Of a stretch of 64,000 nt of DNA, positions 47,237-58,341 are shown one piece after another (positions within the stretch are counted from its first letter, which is position 1; the number at the start of each line of letters is the position of its first letter). The stretch is from Vermamoeba vermiformis (lineage: Eukaryota > Tubulinea > Echinamoebida): NCBI GenBank assembly GCA_045837725.1, contig JBEWZL010000151.1, forward strand, positions 124,001-188,000. The letters are read 5' to 3'. A model generated the notes under the pieces. The model did no database searches. It saw only the letters and a program-made list of their open reading frames with translations, and was not told the origin of the DNA. Both the position numbers and the translations under genes were made by a program.

Positions 47237-47540
47237 TAAGGCCATAATAATTATTATACTATGTGTCATTAGGTCATACAATAGTTCCTGATTTAGTTTA
47301 ATAAACTTGCTTTGAAATTGAGTTGCACGAGCTTGAATTATTTGCGCGTGCAAATCTTCGATTTCATGTTTCATAAGCAATTTCAAGAATATTAATTAAT
47401 ATGAACTAAATTATAAGATCGCATCGTTCAACTATCAATACAATCGCGATAATAGAATAAAGTGATCGATTTAGATCTCGCTCATTTTTATTATTATTAA
47501 TACTGGAATCGAGGAGTTTCGGCGCTATTGTTTTATTTAT
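47237..47540. other. Convergent intergenic
   Basis: AT-rich convergent spacer of about 300 bp between M4 peptidase copy 2 and the first PD-(D/E)XK-like gene. No feature recognised. Confidence 0.45.
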
Positions 47541-48269
47541 TTATTGTTCTTCTTCATCTATAGGATCATATACTTCGTACATTACGCGATTTCCAACACC
47601 GCAAACGACGGCGCAGATTGCAGAATAAAGTGTGATTTCTTTCTTCTCGATCGGGCAATAGAACTTAAATCCATTTTTTCTAATATCACGCGCTGTATCT
47701 TCCAACAATTTCTTCTTATTTTTAAAGAATACGTCTTCGATCGTGTTTTGAGGATCAGATGAGACATTTTCGGAAAGCGATGTATCTTTAAGGCCTTCAT
47801 CATCTCGATGGGGTTTACCAGGCAAAGGCTTATGTACTTTAATGTGCTTCATTCCATCCGTAGATAGCGCTAAAATTCTTTGTTTTTCGCGCTCCAAAAG
47901 TTCGCGCTTTGATCTTGTTTCTTTAGTCTGCCTTGCTTGTTCGTTTATTGACTCTAAGGGTATATATTCGAATTCTACTACGAGAAGTAGATACGGTGAT
48001 TTTCTAGCAGGATCGTGGTAAACAAATACTGCATCTGTTCGGTGGTCGTACGGATGCGATGATTTGATATGAATCGGCTTAACTTCGCCATGCCTAATTT
48101 GATTGACAAACAGTAGCTTAAATCCTGCTTGATTGAAGCCTTCTGTATTCTCGCAAAAGTCATTTCTATCCATCATCTGTTGTAAGTAGTCTTCAACAAC
48201 GGCTGCATTGTTGTAAATCAGGTCGCTTGCAAGAGATACTGGATGGTCGAATATGAAATCGTCTGCCAT
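47541..48269 (-). CDS. Intronless PD-(D/E)XK-like protein, copy 1
   Basis: Single uninterrupted frame of 242 codons in a genome where most genes are split. The central block HRTDAVFVY...LLLVVEFEYI (residues about 77-102) resembles the nuclease core of PD-(D/E)XK families, with Asp79 and Glu99-Phe-Glu101. The usual Lys of E-x-K is replaced by Glu, so catalytic activity is doubtful. The N-terminal helix region (VSLASDLIYNNAAVVEDYLQ) and the C-terminal block (FYCPIEKKEITLYSAICAVV) are conserved with copy 2. There is no signal peptide or TM. The fold call is mine by eye and is weak. Related paralogue at 48785. Possibly acquired by transfer or by retroposition; neither is shown. Confidence 0.6.
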   Translation of the reverse strand: MADDFIFDHPVSLASDLIYNNAAVVEDYLQQMMDRNDFCENTEGFNQAGFKLLFVNQIRHGEVKPIHIKSSHPYDHRTDAVFVYHDPARKSPYLLLVVEFEYIPLESINEQARQTKETRSKRELLEREKQRILALSTDGMKHIKVHKPLPGKPHRDDEGLKDTSLSENVSSDPQNTIEDVFFKNKKKLLEDTARDIRKNGFKFYCPIEKKEITLYSAICAVVCGVGNRVMYEVYDPIDEEEQ

Positions 48270-48784
48270 GTTGTTTTCGGTTGATAAATTTTGAAATTAG
48301 AATAGACGAGCGTAAATTGTGATTGACATACTTTTCCGGATCTCGTCATTTTTCGCAGATTTCACAGAAAATATCTCAAAATTCGAGCAATTTTACGTTT
48401 TAGATAGTTTGCGTCCAAAATTCATGATCCAGTGCCACCACTGATAAACCACAAGTTGATAACAAAGTTCCACCGGTTCCAAAGCAAGTTGACCACGTCT
48501 ATCTCTAATACACTAACCATCCATCTCTTATCCTAAAGTCCGAGCACTCTAACCGAATGCGCACGAGCAAGAATTTTTTTCGCGTGCAAGCGTGTTAACA
48601 TTTCTTTGGACATATCCCAAGAACATCATTCTAAGAGTTAATCATTCGTTTACATCACGTGCTTAGCTCTGGTGCTATTCTAAAATTTTCCTGCCTAGAT
48701 CTCGGCACTTTTTTTTGATCTAAATTGTAGCATTGCACTGCTTGAAATTATTGGTCTATAATTAATTACTAAAGACTATACTCT
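48270..48784 (-). other. Intergenic between the PD-(D/E)XK-like copies
   Basis: Spacer of about 515 bp with the promoter of copy 1 and the 3' flank of copy 2. No coding exon or RNA gene seen. Confidence 0.45.
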
Positions 48785-49519
48785 TTATTTTACGTGTTCT
48801 TCTTCGTCTATAGGATCATATACTTCGTACATAACGCGATTACCAACACCGCAAACGACGGCGCAGATCGCAGAATGAAGTGTGATTTCTTGTTTCGCAA
48901 CGGGGCAATAAAATGTAAATCCGTTCTTTTTAATATCATGCGCTGCCTCGACTAATGATTCCTTTCTGCTATTAATTAAGGCTTCTTCGATCGTGTTCGG
49001 ATCCTGCGAAAATCTGTCTGACAACGTGGTGTCTTTCATGCCTTGGGCGTCTCTATGAGGATTACTCGGAGTAGGTTGATGAACTTTAATTTCTTTCATC
49101 TGATCCGGCGAAAGAGCTAAAATTTTTTCTTTTTCTTTTTCGAAAAGTTCGTGCTTTGGTCCGGTCTCTATTGTTTCTCTTGCCTTTTCGTTGATAGATT
49201 CTAATGCTACATATTCAAATTCTACTAATAGCAACAAATACGGCGATTGTCTCGCGTGGTCATGGTAAATAAATACGGCATCTGTTCGATGATCGTAGGG
49301 ATGTGATGCTTTGATGTATATTGGTTTAGGTTCTCCTTGCCTAATTTGGTTAACGAATAATAATTTAAATCCTGCTTGATTGAATCCTTCAGTCGTTTCG
49401 CAAAAGTCATTGCGATCCATCATCTGTTGTAAGTAGTCTTCTATAACCGTTGCAGTATTATAAATCAGGTCACTTGCGAGAGACACTGGATGATTAAAAA
49501 TAAAATCGTCTTCTGTCAT
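48785..49519 (-). CDS. Intronless PD-(D/E)XK-like protein, copy 2
   Basis: Single frame of 244 codons, homologous to copy 1 over its full length. The core is HRTDAVFIY...LLLLVEFEYV, again with E-F-E in place of E-x-K, so the change is shared and predates the duplication. The first 60 residues and last 40 residues are nearly identical to copy 1, while the middle Lys/Glu-rich linker (residues about 110-180) has diverged. That pattern fits two structured ends under constraint. No intron, signal peptide or TM. The function is not recognised beyond the fold suggestion. The LRR genes begin 143 bp beyond its start codon, in the same orientation. Confidence 0.6.
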   Translation of the reverse strand: MTEDDFIFNHPVSLASDLIYNTATVIEDYLQQMMDRNDFCETTEGFNQAGFKLLFVNQIRQGEPKPIYIKASHPYDHRTDAVFIYHDHARQSPYLLLLVEFEYVALESINEKARETIETGPKHELFEKEKEKILALSPDQMKEIKVHQPTPSNPHRDAQGMKDTTLSDRFSQDPNTIEEALINSRKESLVEAAHDIKKNGFTFYCPVAKQEITLHSAICAVVCGVGNRVMYEVYDPIDEEEHVK

Positions 49520-49662
49520 GTTTGTTCTACTCGTAGAATAATTTCGAATGAGATTGCAATCTCAAAATCACTCTGATTTCGCCTTAAAAAAAATCGCGTG
49601 ACACTAAAATTGCAGTTTATGTATGATTGCGTTTACAATAGAATCATTCGAATTACTCGATT

Positions 49663-51496
49663 TTACTGTCGCATTGACTGTTTGAATAAGTCAAAATAAT
49701 CCACAGCCGATCCGCTGATCTCATCCAGAATCAACTGCCATAGTTCCATAGGCAATAATTTTGATAAGGGACTTCGACCTAGTGACATGACATTGCATTT
49801 AGTGTTGTTTAATCGTCTTTGGAGATTCTGTTCGTTCTTCGCGTTCAATTTGCTGGCACGTGATCCGCGAGTTCGGTTCGCCAGTTCAGTGAACGTGAGG
49901 AACGGATTTGCTTTTAATACTTCTTCTACCTCCCAGTCTTCACAGTTTAATCGATAAAAATCGACCTTTGTTAAACTTTTGTTCTTTTTTAATGCCTCCA
50001 AAAGTGGTTGGTGAGGAATGTACGTGAAATTCCAATCTGCTGGGTTCGTGATCGTGAAAGTTCCATCGTGAATGAGCGATTCTATTGTATTATTCTTTTC
50101 TATTACTTCGCATAGTAGTTTGAAAGATTTTTCGTCGAATTCCAAGTAGGTTATGTCAACGTGTTTCAACGTCTTGTTGACGATCAATTGACGGCAAATT
50201 TCATCGGCTAGGTTACTGTCCCGATCTACAAATAACAATAATGACTTTACGGATTTGTTGCTATTCAATGATTTAAACAAATTAATCACGTGCTGGACCT
50301 CGTGCAAATTTTTGTTGCAATGGAGGTGATCTATCTTTGCCGTTGCAAGACCGTCAAAGTTATTCCCAAGGAGATGTAACCTTTTAACTGTAAATATTTT
50401 GGCCATATTGCTGTCGAAAATATCCGCGTCTAAGTTTTGTAGATGTTTTCTTTCCGTCAATAACCGTTTATCGAATCTCGTTAGATCCAATCGCTCGAAT
50501 TGATTGCCTTGTACATCAATAGTGCTGATTACGTTGTTCATTAATATGCCTTGACATATTATACTGAATGCGTCATTGTCCATTCTGCAATGTGATAAAT
50601 TAAGTGACGTGAGGGTACAGTTGGCGATCAGATCTGCCAGGTAGTGAGCTCCATCCGCTGTTATAGTACTCTTTGATAAATTTAATTTGCTAAGAGAATT
50701 ATTCTTTAACGCAGTTCGTAGCAGTTCGCATTCGTCGGGACGGATCTGCAACGTTAAGTTCGATAGGCTACTTAACTTTCCAAATAAGGAAATATTATTA
50801 GCCTTCATATCGACGTTGTGTCTATCTATACTCATGACGGTTATAATCTTATTGTTGCATAAGCCAAATAAAAGCTCATCGAGTTGTTGTGAATCGACGG
50901 CGGCGTGCAGACTCTTAATGTAATTAGCGCTGTCTCCTTGGATCAGTTGCAGAGTTGAAGAATCTTGCTTTAGAATAATTTGAAAGCTAATTCTTGGAAT
51001 TGAAAGCATTTCGCGTAAATAAGGTTGAGCGTCTTGTTCTTGGCCAGCATCCGTATATTCTCTATATAATACTCGTTCTACGGAGCTGTTTTGTTTCAAT
51101 CCTTCAACTATGGCTTTCATTATGGCTGCTGGTACTTTGTTTATGATTTCAATTTGCGTTATTCTTGTGGTTTCTTGTATTCCTTTTCGGATCACATCTG
51201 CATCCTTCTCCTGCAATCTATAATCAAGAGGGATACTAGTCTTGTCGCCTTCAAACAGCGACTTTGCAAAAGCTGTTTCTTTGTCAACCGAAGCAGATTT
51301 GGTTTCCTAAAAGTTTGCTTGGTTAGAATGTAAAAATACCGAAAAATATTATCTGAATAGTAGTAGGTATAAATTATTATTTTCCTAATTTTTGGCCACA
51401 AACATTGCTCGGAAGCAAAGAGAAAATCAGATCCGACAGAAACGCACTTACTTCATCGAGAAGGCTGCTAAAATAATTGTTATATTTGCCACTCAT
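49663..51496 (-). CDS. RNI-type LRR protein with C-terminal F-box-like motif, copy 1
   Basis: Two exons: a 45-bp exon 1 (51496-51452, MSGKYNNYFSSLLDE) and a 1,644-bp exon 2 (51306-49663), phase 0, 562 aa in all. The middle contains ribonuclease-inhibitor-type leucine-rich repeats (for example LSKLNLSKSTITADGAHYLA; LTSLNLSHCRMDNDAFSII). The C-terminus has LPMELWQLILDEI, resembling the first helix of an F-box, and ends DYFDLFKQSMRQ. An incomplete F-box at the extreme C-terminus is unusual; most F-box/LRR proteins carry it N-terminally. A likely role is protein recognition, possibly for ubiquitylation (inference). Copy 2 and a decayed copy lie further right. Confidence 0.75.
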
Positions 51497-51997
51497 AATG
51501 TATTTTCAACTTGTGTAGGGCAGGCAATTAAGCGCAAGAGTTGTGTTAGTTTTTGGATGTGGCGAAATTAAAAAGAAAGGGATTACGTGACGTGTTGTGA
51601 ACCAATTTTCGGATGTGTCACACGTAAATTTTGTCATTTCAAACGCTTTATAATTATCTCCATATGTGAAAATATATATTATCGATGCAGTTTACCGATG
51701 CTGCCAAGCAAAGTTATTGTGTCACAAATGACGTCATTTTGACAAAACGCTATGTCATTTATGCAAAAATTAGCGTATTTTATGTCAATCATGTGAAAAA
51801 TAGTGTTGATTCATGTGATTCTCTATGTCACCAAAGCTCGCTGCTATGATACAATGCCGCCGAGCAAAGTTACATTTATAGCACCGAGTCGATGACAGTT
51901 ATTGACGTGTGATTTAGGAAAATCACCTATTGACTCTACTTTACTATATCAGTGGACATACTTGAAGATTATACAATCCAACTTGGTCTCCTGGACC
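51497..51997. other. Intergenic with a duplicated 19-bp box
   Basis: Spacer of about 500 bp upstream of LRR copy 1. The box TGCYGCCRAGCAAAGTTA occurs twice in the same orientation (51699-51717 and 51855-51873). Several TGTCA/TGACGTCA-like strings lie between, including a TGACGTCA (CRE-type) palindrome near 51729. Confidence 0.5.
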
Positions 51998-53856
51998 CTA
52001 TTGTCGCATCGACTGTTTGAATAACTCAAAGTAATCCACATCCGTAAGATCCACGTAGTTCATTATTAATTGCCACAGCTCTATTGGAACTATACTAGAT
52101 AAATAACTTCTCGCGAAGGACATGACATTGCATTTAGTGTTGTTTAATCGTCTTTGGATGTTCTGTTTGTTCTTCGCGTTCAATTTGCTGGCACGTGATC
52201 CGCGAGTTCGGTTCGCCAGTTCAGTGAACGTGAGGAACGGATTTGCTTTTAATACTTCTTCTACCTCCCAGTCTTCGCACGTCAAGTGATAAAAATCAAC
52301 CTTTGTTAAACTTTTGTTCTTTTTTAATGCTTCCAAAAGTGGTTGGTGAGTGAAACTCACGTCTGGGTTTGTGGTGAAAGTTCCGCCGTGAAAGAATGAT
52401 TCTAGTGTGTGGTTCTTTTCTATCATTTCGCATAGTAGTTTGAAAGATTTTTCGTCGAATTCCAAGTAGTGAAAGTCGATGGATTTCAGCGTCTTGTTAA
52501 CAATCATTTGACGGCAAATTTCACTAAGGACGTCACTATTTGCTTCGTTTATAATTAATGACCTTACGAATCTATTATTCTTTATCGCTTCGAAAAAATT
52601 GACCACTTGCTCGCTGGAAAAAAGCCCTGCCAGGGTCAGAATATCAATTTTTGCATTTTTGAATCCATCGAATTTGGTTCCAGAGAAGGTCATATCATGC
52701 ACTTTAAATAGTTTAGCCATATTGGTGTAAAAAATATCGATATTCAAGTGTTTGAGCTTCTTGTGGAGTAGCTTATTGTTGACGCCTGTCAAATCCAGTT
52801 GATCGAAAGGATTACGACGCAAACTGAGTTCTTGTATACTGTCGTTTTCTAATAATCCGAGGAATAATTTGGATAATATATTGTTGTCAATTGCGCACGC
52901 TGATAAATCTAGTGATGCGAGGCTTGTTGTTTTTCGGATCAGATCCGCTAAATGATGGGCTTGTTGAGATCCAATAGTGCTGGACGATAGATCTAATGTC
53001 AACAAGTTGAGTTGTTGCATTGTTTTGAAAAATTGTTTCGTTTCGTCAGCGCGGATCTGCATCTTCAACGTATGCAGCTGTTTGAAATTGCCGAAAAATG
53101 ACAAGTTTTTGCACTTAGAATCCAATTGTTCTCTTTCAATACCGATGTATTGAATAATCTTATTGCTACGCAGCTCGTATAAAAGTTCATCGAGCTGTTG
53201 TGAATTGACAGTGATGCGCAAATTGGTTATGTACTTGGTGCTGGTTCCTCGTATAACTTGCAAAATAGTTGGGTCGTTCGTCCAGTTAATATCAAATAAT
53301 AATCGGGGTATAGAAAGTATTTCTCGCATAATCGTCAAAACTTCTTGTGGTAATGGTTCAACAGCTCGGAGATCTCGCGTAAAGTAAACTTTTTGAACGG
53401 AATTTTGGGTCATTAATCCGTCTCTGACTGCTTTAAGCACCTCTGGTATGTATTTTAAAATTTTGACGTCGGTGATCCTGTACGTCTTTTGCAATCCGTC
53501 ACGGATCTCTTCTGCATCCGAGGCAACAATACTTCTGCCTATCAATAAAATTCGAGTTCCATCAAATATGTGCGAGGAAAGAGTTTCTTGCGCCCTTGAT
53601 CCATCTGTCTAATTGACGTGTCAAAAAAAACAATTGTTGGCAACCCAATTTGAGGGAAATAATATTTAAATATTTTTTGCTTAATTAATTAATTATAATA
53701 AATCGTAATATTCATAATATTTTCATTGGCAGAAAAGCTGCGAAATGAATGAAGAATATCAATCTGAGGTTAAACTCAATGAAAATCAGATCTTACTTGA
53801 TTGTCACCAGTACTAGCTGCAAGACTACCGAAATAATTGTTAAACTTGCCAGTCAT
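51998..53856 (-). CDS. RNI-type LRR protein with C-terminal F-box-like motif, copy 2
   Basis: Two exons: 53856-53797 (MTGKFNNYFGSLAASTGDNQ) and 53608-51998, phase 0, 556 aa. LRRs as in copy 1 (LLTLDLSSSTIGSQQAHHLA; LASLDLSACAIDNNILSKL). The C-terminus is VPIELWQLIMNYVDLTDVDY then FELFKQSMRQ. The region encoding VEEVLKANPFLTFTELANRT and the following 40 residues is almost identical to copy 1 at DNA level (52119-52276 against 49783-49940), while the rest is clearly diverged. This points to gene conversion or strong constraint there. No signal peptide or TM. Confidence 0.75.
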
Positions 53857-53999
53857 GACAAATTAGTGGTTTGGATGCTGTAGATTATTGCAGGACAGTG
53901 GTGGCAGCAAGTTCATTTTTACTTGAATTGAAAATGGATGGACGGGACTTGTGAATTTAAGAAATAACACGGAACAATCATTTTGTGGTACTGAACATT

Positions 54000-54262
54000 T
54001 CTTTATTTAAATTATTTAACAAACACGATATATTTACGCGATCGTTTGAACAGATCAAAGTCCATCCGCACTCCCCAAGAATTTTTATCAACTCCGTAGT
54101 TCAATAGGAGGCTGTGTTGTTGTTTTTTTTTTTACAACATTTCTTTTGTTCCGATCGTTCAATGTGATTTTGACTCCGGTCGTACAATACTTCTTCTAGC
54201 TCCCAGTCTTTACCAGGAAAGTGGATAAAACCGACGTTTGTTAAACATTTATTTAATCTAAA
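54000..54262 (-). pseudogene. Decayed 3' end of a third LRR/F-box-like gene
   Basis: The minus-strand frame reads LNKCLTNVGFIHFPGKDWEL and EEVLYDRSQ, clearly related to the KNKSLTKVDF...EDWEVEEVL region of the two intact LRR genes. PPIEL (matching VPIELW) and DFDLFKRSRK (matching YFELFKQSMR) follow in other frames. The ELANRTRGSRASK block is deleted and the frame is broken, with an A10 run. Only the 3' end remains, abutting the stop codon of M4 peptidase copy 3; it may serve as that gene's 3' UTR. Confidence 0.7.
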
Positions 54263-54272
54263 TGAATTACAC

Positions 54273-57200
54273 TTAGGCCAATAAGGCAACGATCAAACTA
54301 GCAAGACCCAACAAAGCAGATCCGACCACTACGTAAGCTCTGATTAGTTACCTAGCATTTACTATTAATTACTATTTAGCAACTTACCTTCACTAGCACC
54401 AGAAACAGCTTTTGTTGTTGGCGGTCTGATCGACACTGTTGGGGCACTCGTGGGACTGAAACCGAAGGGAGCTGCGGTCAATGGAACAGCGCCAACTGGC
54501 CCAACTGCAAAAAAATAGTTAGCGATGATTTGGGACTTATAGTATCCGTCACGTACCTCCTGCCTTGTACGTAAAGTCAATCGGTCCAATAGCGATAAAA
54601 TAGTTCATTGTCAACCAGATCTCTAATGTATAGTTGCTCGTGTCCAGCGCAGACCAAGCTGGGGCGACACAGCTATTTGCCAAAAAAGTTAAAACGAATG
54701 CTGCAAGTCTAATAAAAAAAAAAACATGACGTACCTGGCTGCAGTATTTGAACTGACAGTAGCAGGAGCAGGTACACCATAAGCGTCGTAACCGAAATAA
54801 CACGCGGCGCAGTCAACACCGTCCGAGTCTGCCGTGGGATTGCACTTGGTGTACGCAGCAAATCCAGTGCCTTCAATCTCGACAGTGACGCCTCCTTCGA
54901 GTGGCGAGTAATCGGGTCCATAAGCGGTAAGACTGTAAGGGTCTGCAAATAAAATTAATTATCCGCGAAATTTCTACGGAGGAAATTAATTACGCACCAA
55001 TAACTTTAATGTCGAAAGGACCCATCCAATTTTTAGACTCAACACGGACGCGCAATTGAATCGTTCCAGTTCCAGAAATCGGAGGGATATCACATGCCGC
55101 ATAGCTTGCCCATTGCGTCAACTCGACAGAGCCATTGATCAATGGCTGACCCGCGATCCACTCGCAATCGATGGTTTCACTGCCAACGAGGTTCGAAACT
55201 TGCCTAAATCGTAGAATATCAATACTATGGTCCGAATTCGTCTCGTCAGCGATGATTTAATGACCTACCAGTACACAGTATCCATGCCAACGTTCAAAAT
55301 GACAGATGGGAAAGGACCAGCAACGACCTCAAATGTTCGGGTATCAACTGGTGGCGCTACAGCGACGGGCGCTGCAGCAACGGGGGCTGGTGGCGGACAA
55401 ACAGCTGATCTCATTTTTACGGCGTCGTAAAGATTACCTGATAGGATAAAGCGATGAATATCGATACTGTAAAAAAGTTTCGATTATCTTTACCTAGCAA
55501 TGTGCAGTCCTCGGTCTTGACAACTTCGGTGGTATCTACTCCGGTCAACAAATTTTTGAGTACGACGTTATTATTGGCGAGTTCATTGCAAGCCTAAAAT
55601 CGCCAACGTTACTCACTGTAGAAAAAAAGTTATAAAATCTTACCGCAGTAACGTAGTCAGCATTTTGAGCAAGGGTTGCAGTAGGCGTGTGTTTGGCCAG
55701 ACCACGCATGAAGATGTGAAAAGCCTTAGTTAAACCTATTCCCGTATACGTTGTTCCTTTAAACTCGCCACCATCGACGAACAGAGCGTAAACGAGGTTG
55801 AGAACTCCGGAATTTCTGTGTACGCCTCCGTTATCGCCGTAGTAGCAATAGTAGTATGCGTCATCAACACTCTCGGGATGAGAGTAGCAGTGCGGGCTGT
55901 ACATGTCGCGCAAACCTACATCTCATTAATATCCGTTCAAATGCCCATATTCGGCTTTTTTTACTTACCAACCTTGAGTCCATACCTGTTAGGAAAGCGC
56001 GCGAGTTCCGCTGCAGGAAGATTATCCGCCATTACCCACCGTTGATTTTCACCTGGCGCAGTACAATTTCGGACGGTTCTGGGAGGGTAATCGGCGGGTT
56101 CTTTCAAAAGAATTTGCATTGTCTCGCCCATAATATCAGCAAAGGCCTCGTTCAAAGCACCGCTTTGATAGGAGTACCTCAAACCTTCACCTTGGACAAC
56201 TGGCAACAGGACATTAGACCGAGCCTAATTCAGCTTGCTTATTGTACGTACGCCCGGTAACATATCCGTGACCAAACTCGTGTCCGATAACGTCAATAGC
56301 TTGGGCCCAACCAGGACAGTATACAGCACCAGTGTCACCTCCGTAGAATGCAGCATTCGGGCATCGGAAGCCTTCAATTCCGTTTGTAGGAGTGTTAATG
56401 GTGTTTTTAAAATTGCCGCCTAACGAACAAGTTAGCTATATTAGCAATAATACTGAAACAAAATATTATGTTTAGAACTTGAGCTCGTACCTTTAAGATC
56501 CCAGCCGTCCCAACCACCAACGTTAAACATGGCGTTATATTCAACTTCATTAATGCGCACGGCAAGGCTAGCTTGAGTATTGTTCGGGAGAGGACTGCCT
56601 TCAGTGAACACTGTGCCCACACCGAAGAGAATGGCAGTGCGGTTGAGTGCGTGTGCATCCGGGCAGAATGAGTCCAACACTGCGCCGTTGTGCGCATCGA
56701 CGTAGACGAAATGAGAATCGAGGTGCTGCGTGCATTTGAAGATCACGTGGTACGCCAAGTGATTGGTTCCTGTTCTTCCATTCGTCATCTCGGTACGGTA
56801 AATTAATAACTTGGATGAGGCAAGATCGAAGGTCCTTGGTGGTAAAGATTAAAAATACATATTTTTGTGTGTTGATTTACGTATGCTTACATGTCTTGAG
56901 GAAGAGAAGGACGAGCAAGGGCTATGGCTTCGGACTCTGAGATCTTCGGAACTACATCCAAATCTAAATCACCAATAATAGTGCCAGTTGTCAATGTGAC
57001 TTGGTAGTTGGCATTGAACGTCGCCTTTAACAAGCATCCGTCGACATTGAGGCCTTTATAAACCTAAGCAAAAAGAGGCTAAATTTAGAACTTAAGTTGC
57101 CACCTTTAAGTACGTACTTGTTGATAAGTAACCATCATTAAAGATTTAATTTGTGCGTCAGATCTTTGAGAGAGCTCAACAAGCTCAGCAGCAGGGTTCT

Positions 57201-57583
57201 TGACTCCGATCTCAGGATGGGCCGCAAGAAACGCTTCTAACCCCTCCGAATAGGATCCATCTGGTGCAAAAAATAATATTAACGACATATATTCATCTAT
57301 TCATATATTTACTTACATTGTGAGCGCTTGCTAAGTTTGATTTTGCCTTCGGTTACAAGATGCGCTGTACCAGTAGCGGTTGAAATTCGTACCATCGGTT
57401 GATCAGCCTCAAACTCTATTATACTTCTTTTGAGGAAGCTAACTTTGCGCTCTCCGGCTAAAAATAATACTCTTAGGAATTGATCTCAAGCAAAAAAATA
57501 ATCGCATCCGTTTACTTACCTTGCAAATCGGCCGCAAAGGACAAGCAGACAAATACTAAAATACTTGCCACTACGAGTTTCAT
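54273..57583 (-). CDS. Secreted M4 metallopeptidase with IPT/TIG domain, copy 3 (inverted)
   Basis: Paralogue of copies 1 and 2 on the opposite strand, starting at the ATG at 57583 with a signal peptide (MKLVVASILVFVCLSFAADL). The propeptide includes LEAFLAAHPEIGVKNPAAEL. The zinc motif is DVIGHEFGHGY near 56290-56260, with the third ligand in SGALNEAFADIMGE (about 56165-56125). DNGGVHRNSGVLNLVYALF carries the catalytic His. The IPT/TIG-type stretch is LTAYGPDYSPLEGGVTVEI. The C-terminal hydrophobic end (VVVGSALLGLASLIVALLA) suggests a GPI anchor. All zinc ligands are present. It is more diverged from copies 1 and 2 than they are from each other. Its 3' end abuts an LRR relic. Confidence 0.85.
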
Positions 57584-58341
57584 TTTGTTCAACTAGCGAC
57601 TAAGTACTAACTGAATGACTATTTTCGGCAAGTCTCGTACAAAAAACCGTTTGCTCCTCCGAAAAAATCCTGCGCACAAAAATAAGTTGCTCCTGATGTG
57701 ATACTAAATATACCGCCTCATTAATTAACCGTTCATTGTTGTTAAATTCAGCATAACTTACTTAATTTGTCGTCGTGGATGTGGCTAAGTCTTTGTGGAG
57801 TGTCGCGGATCCCGTTCGAACTAATACTGAGTATATTAAGCAAATTGAACAACATGACGCTGAATTGAAGCCAATGGCGTTGGCTAAGCGGCTCAACCGA
57901 GACGGATGTGTTCTGTAGCTGCTAGTTCCGAAAGACGTAAGTTAAAATTTAATGTTAAACAAAATTAGTGCTCATAAATAATTAAGACAGTAGTAGTGAG
58001 TTGGTTCAAGCGAGATTTTAGTCAGTACGCACAAGAGAATATTTAAAAAATAATTAAAAAGAAACTAAAGCGGATACGGTTTCGAAAAATCGGTATTTAT
58101 TTTTTTGTAAGTTGAAATAATAATAAGAAGAAGAAGAATATTTTTGTTACCTTCGTGTATGGGATGCACTTTTTTGCCTGGCCCGCTACTACCAATCTCA
58201 GGAACGATAATTCGATATCTAAACTTCGTTCGTATTCATTGATGCGCTATTTTGCTTCAGAGTCGACCCTGACAGACTCGATCGTGGTGGAGCAGATTTT
58301 TCGTAATTTCGCAATGCAGATCATTTAGTTTGTTGCACCTA
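57584..58341. other. Divergent intergenic with a short coding-like stretch
   Basis: Divergent spacer of about 760 bp. At about 57769-57923 (+) a frame reads VDVAKSLWSVADPVRTNTEY and KQIEQHDAELKPMALAKRLN before a stop. It looks protein-like in composition but has no ATG, and I can find no partner exons. It may be a gene remnant. Nothing else recognised. Confidence 0.3.

Noticed and set aside
47541-49519. Calling the intronless pair active restriction-type nucleases
   Set aside because: The Lys of E-x-K is replaced by Glu in both copies and the remaining fold is not verified.
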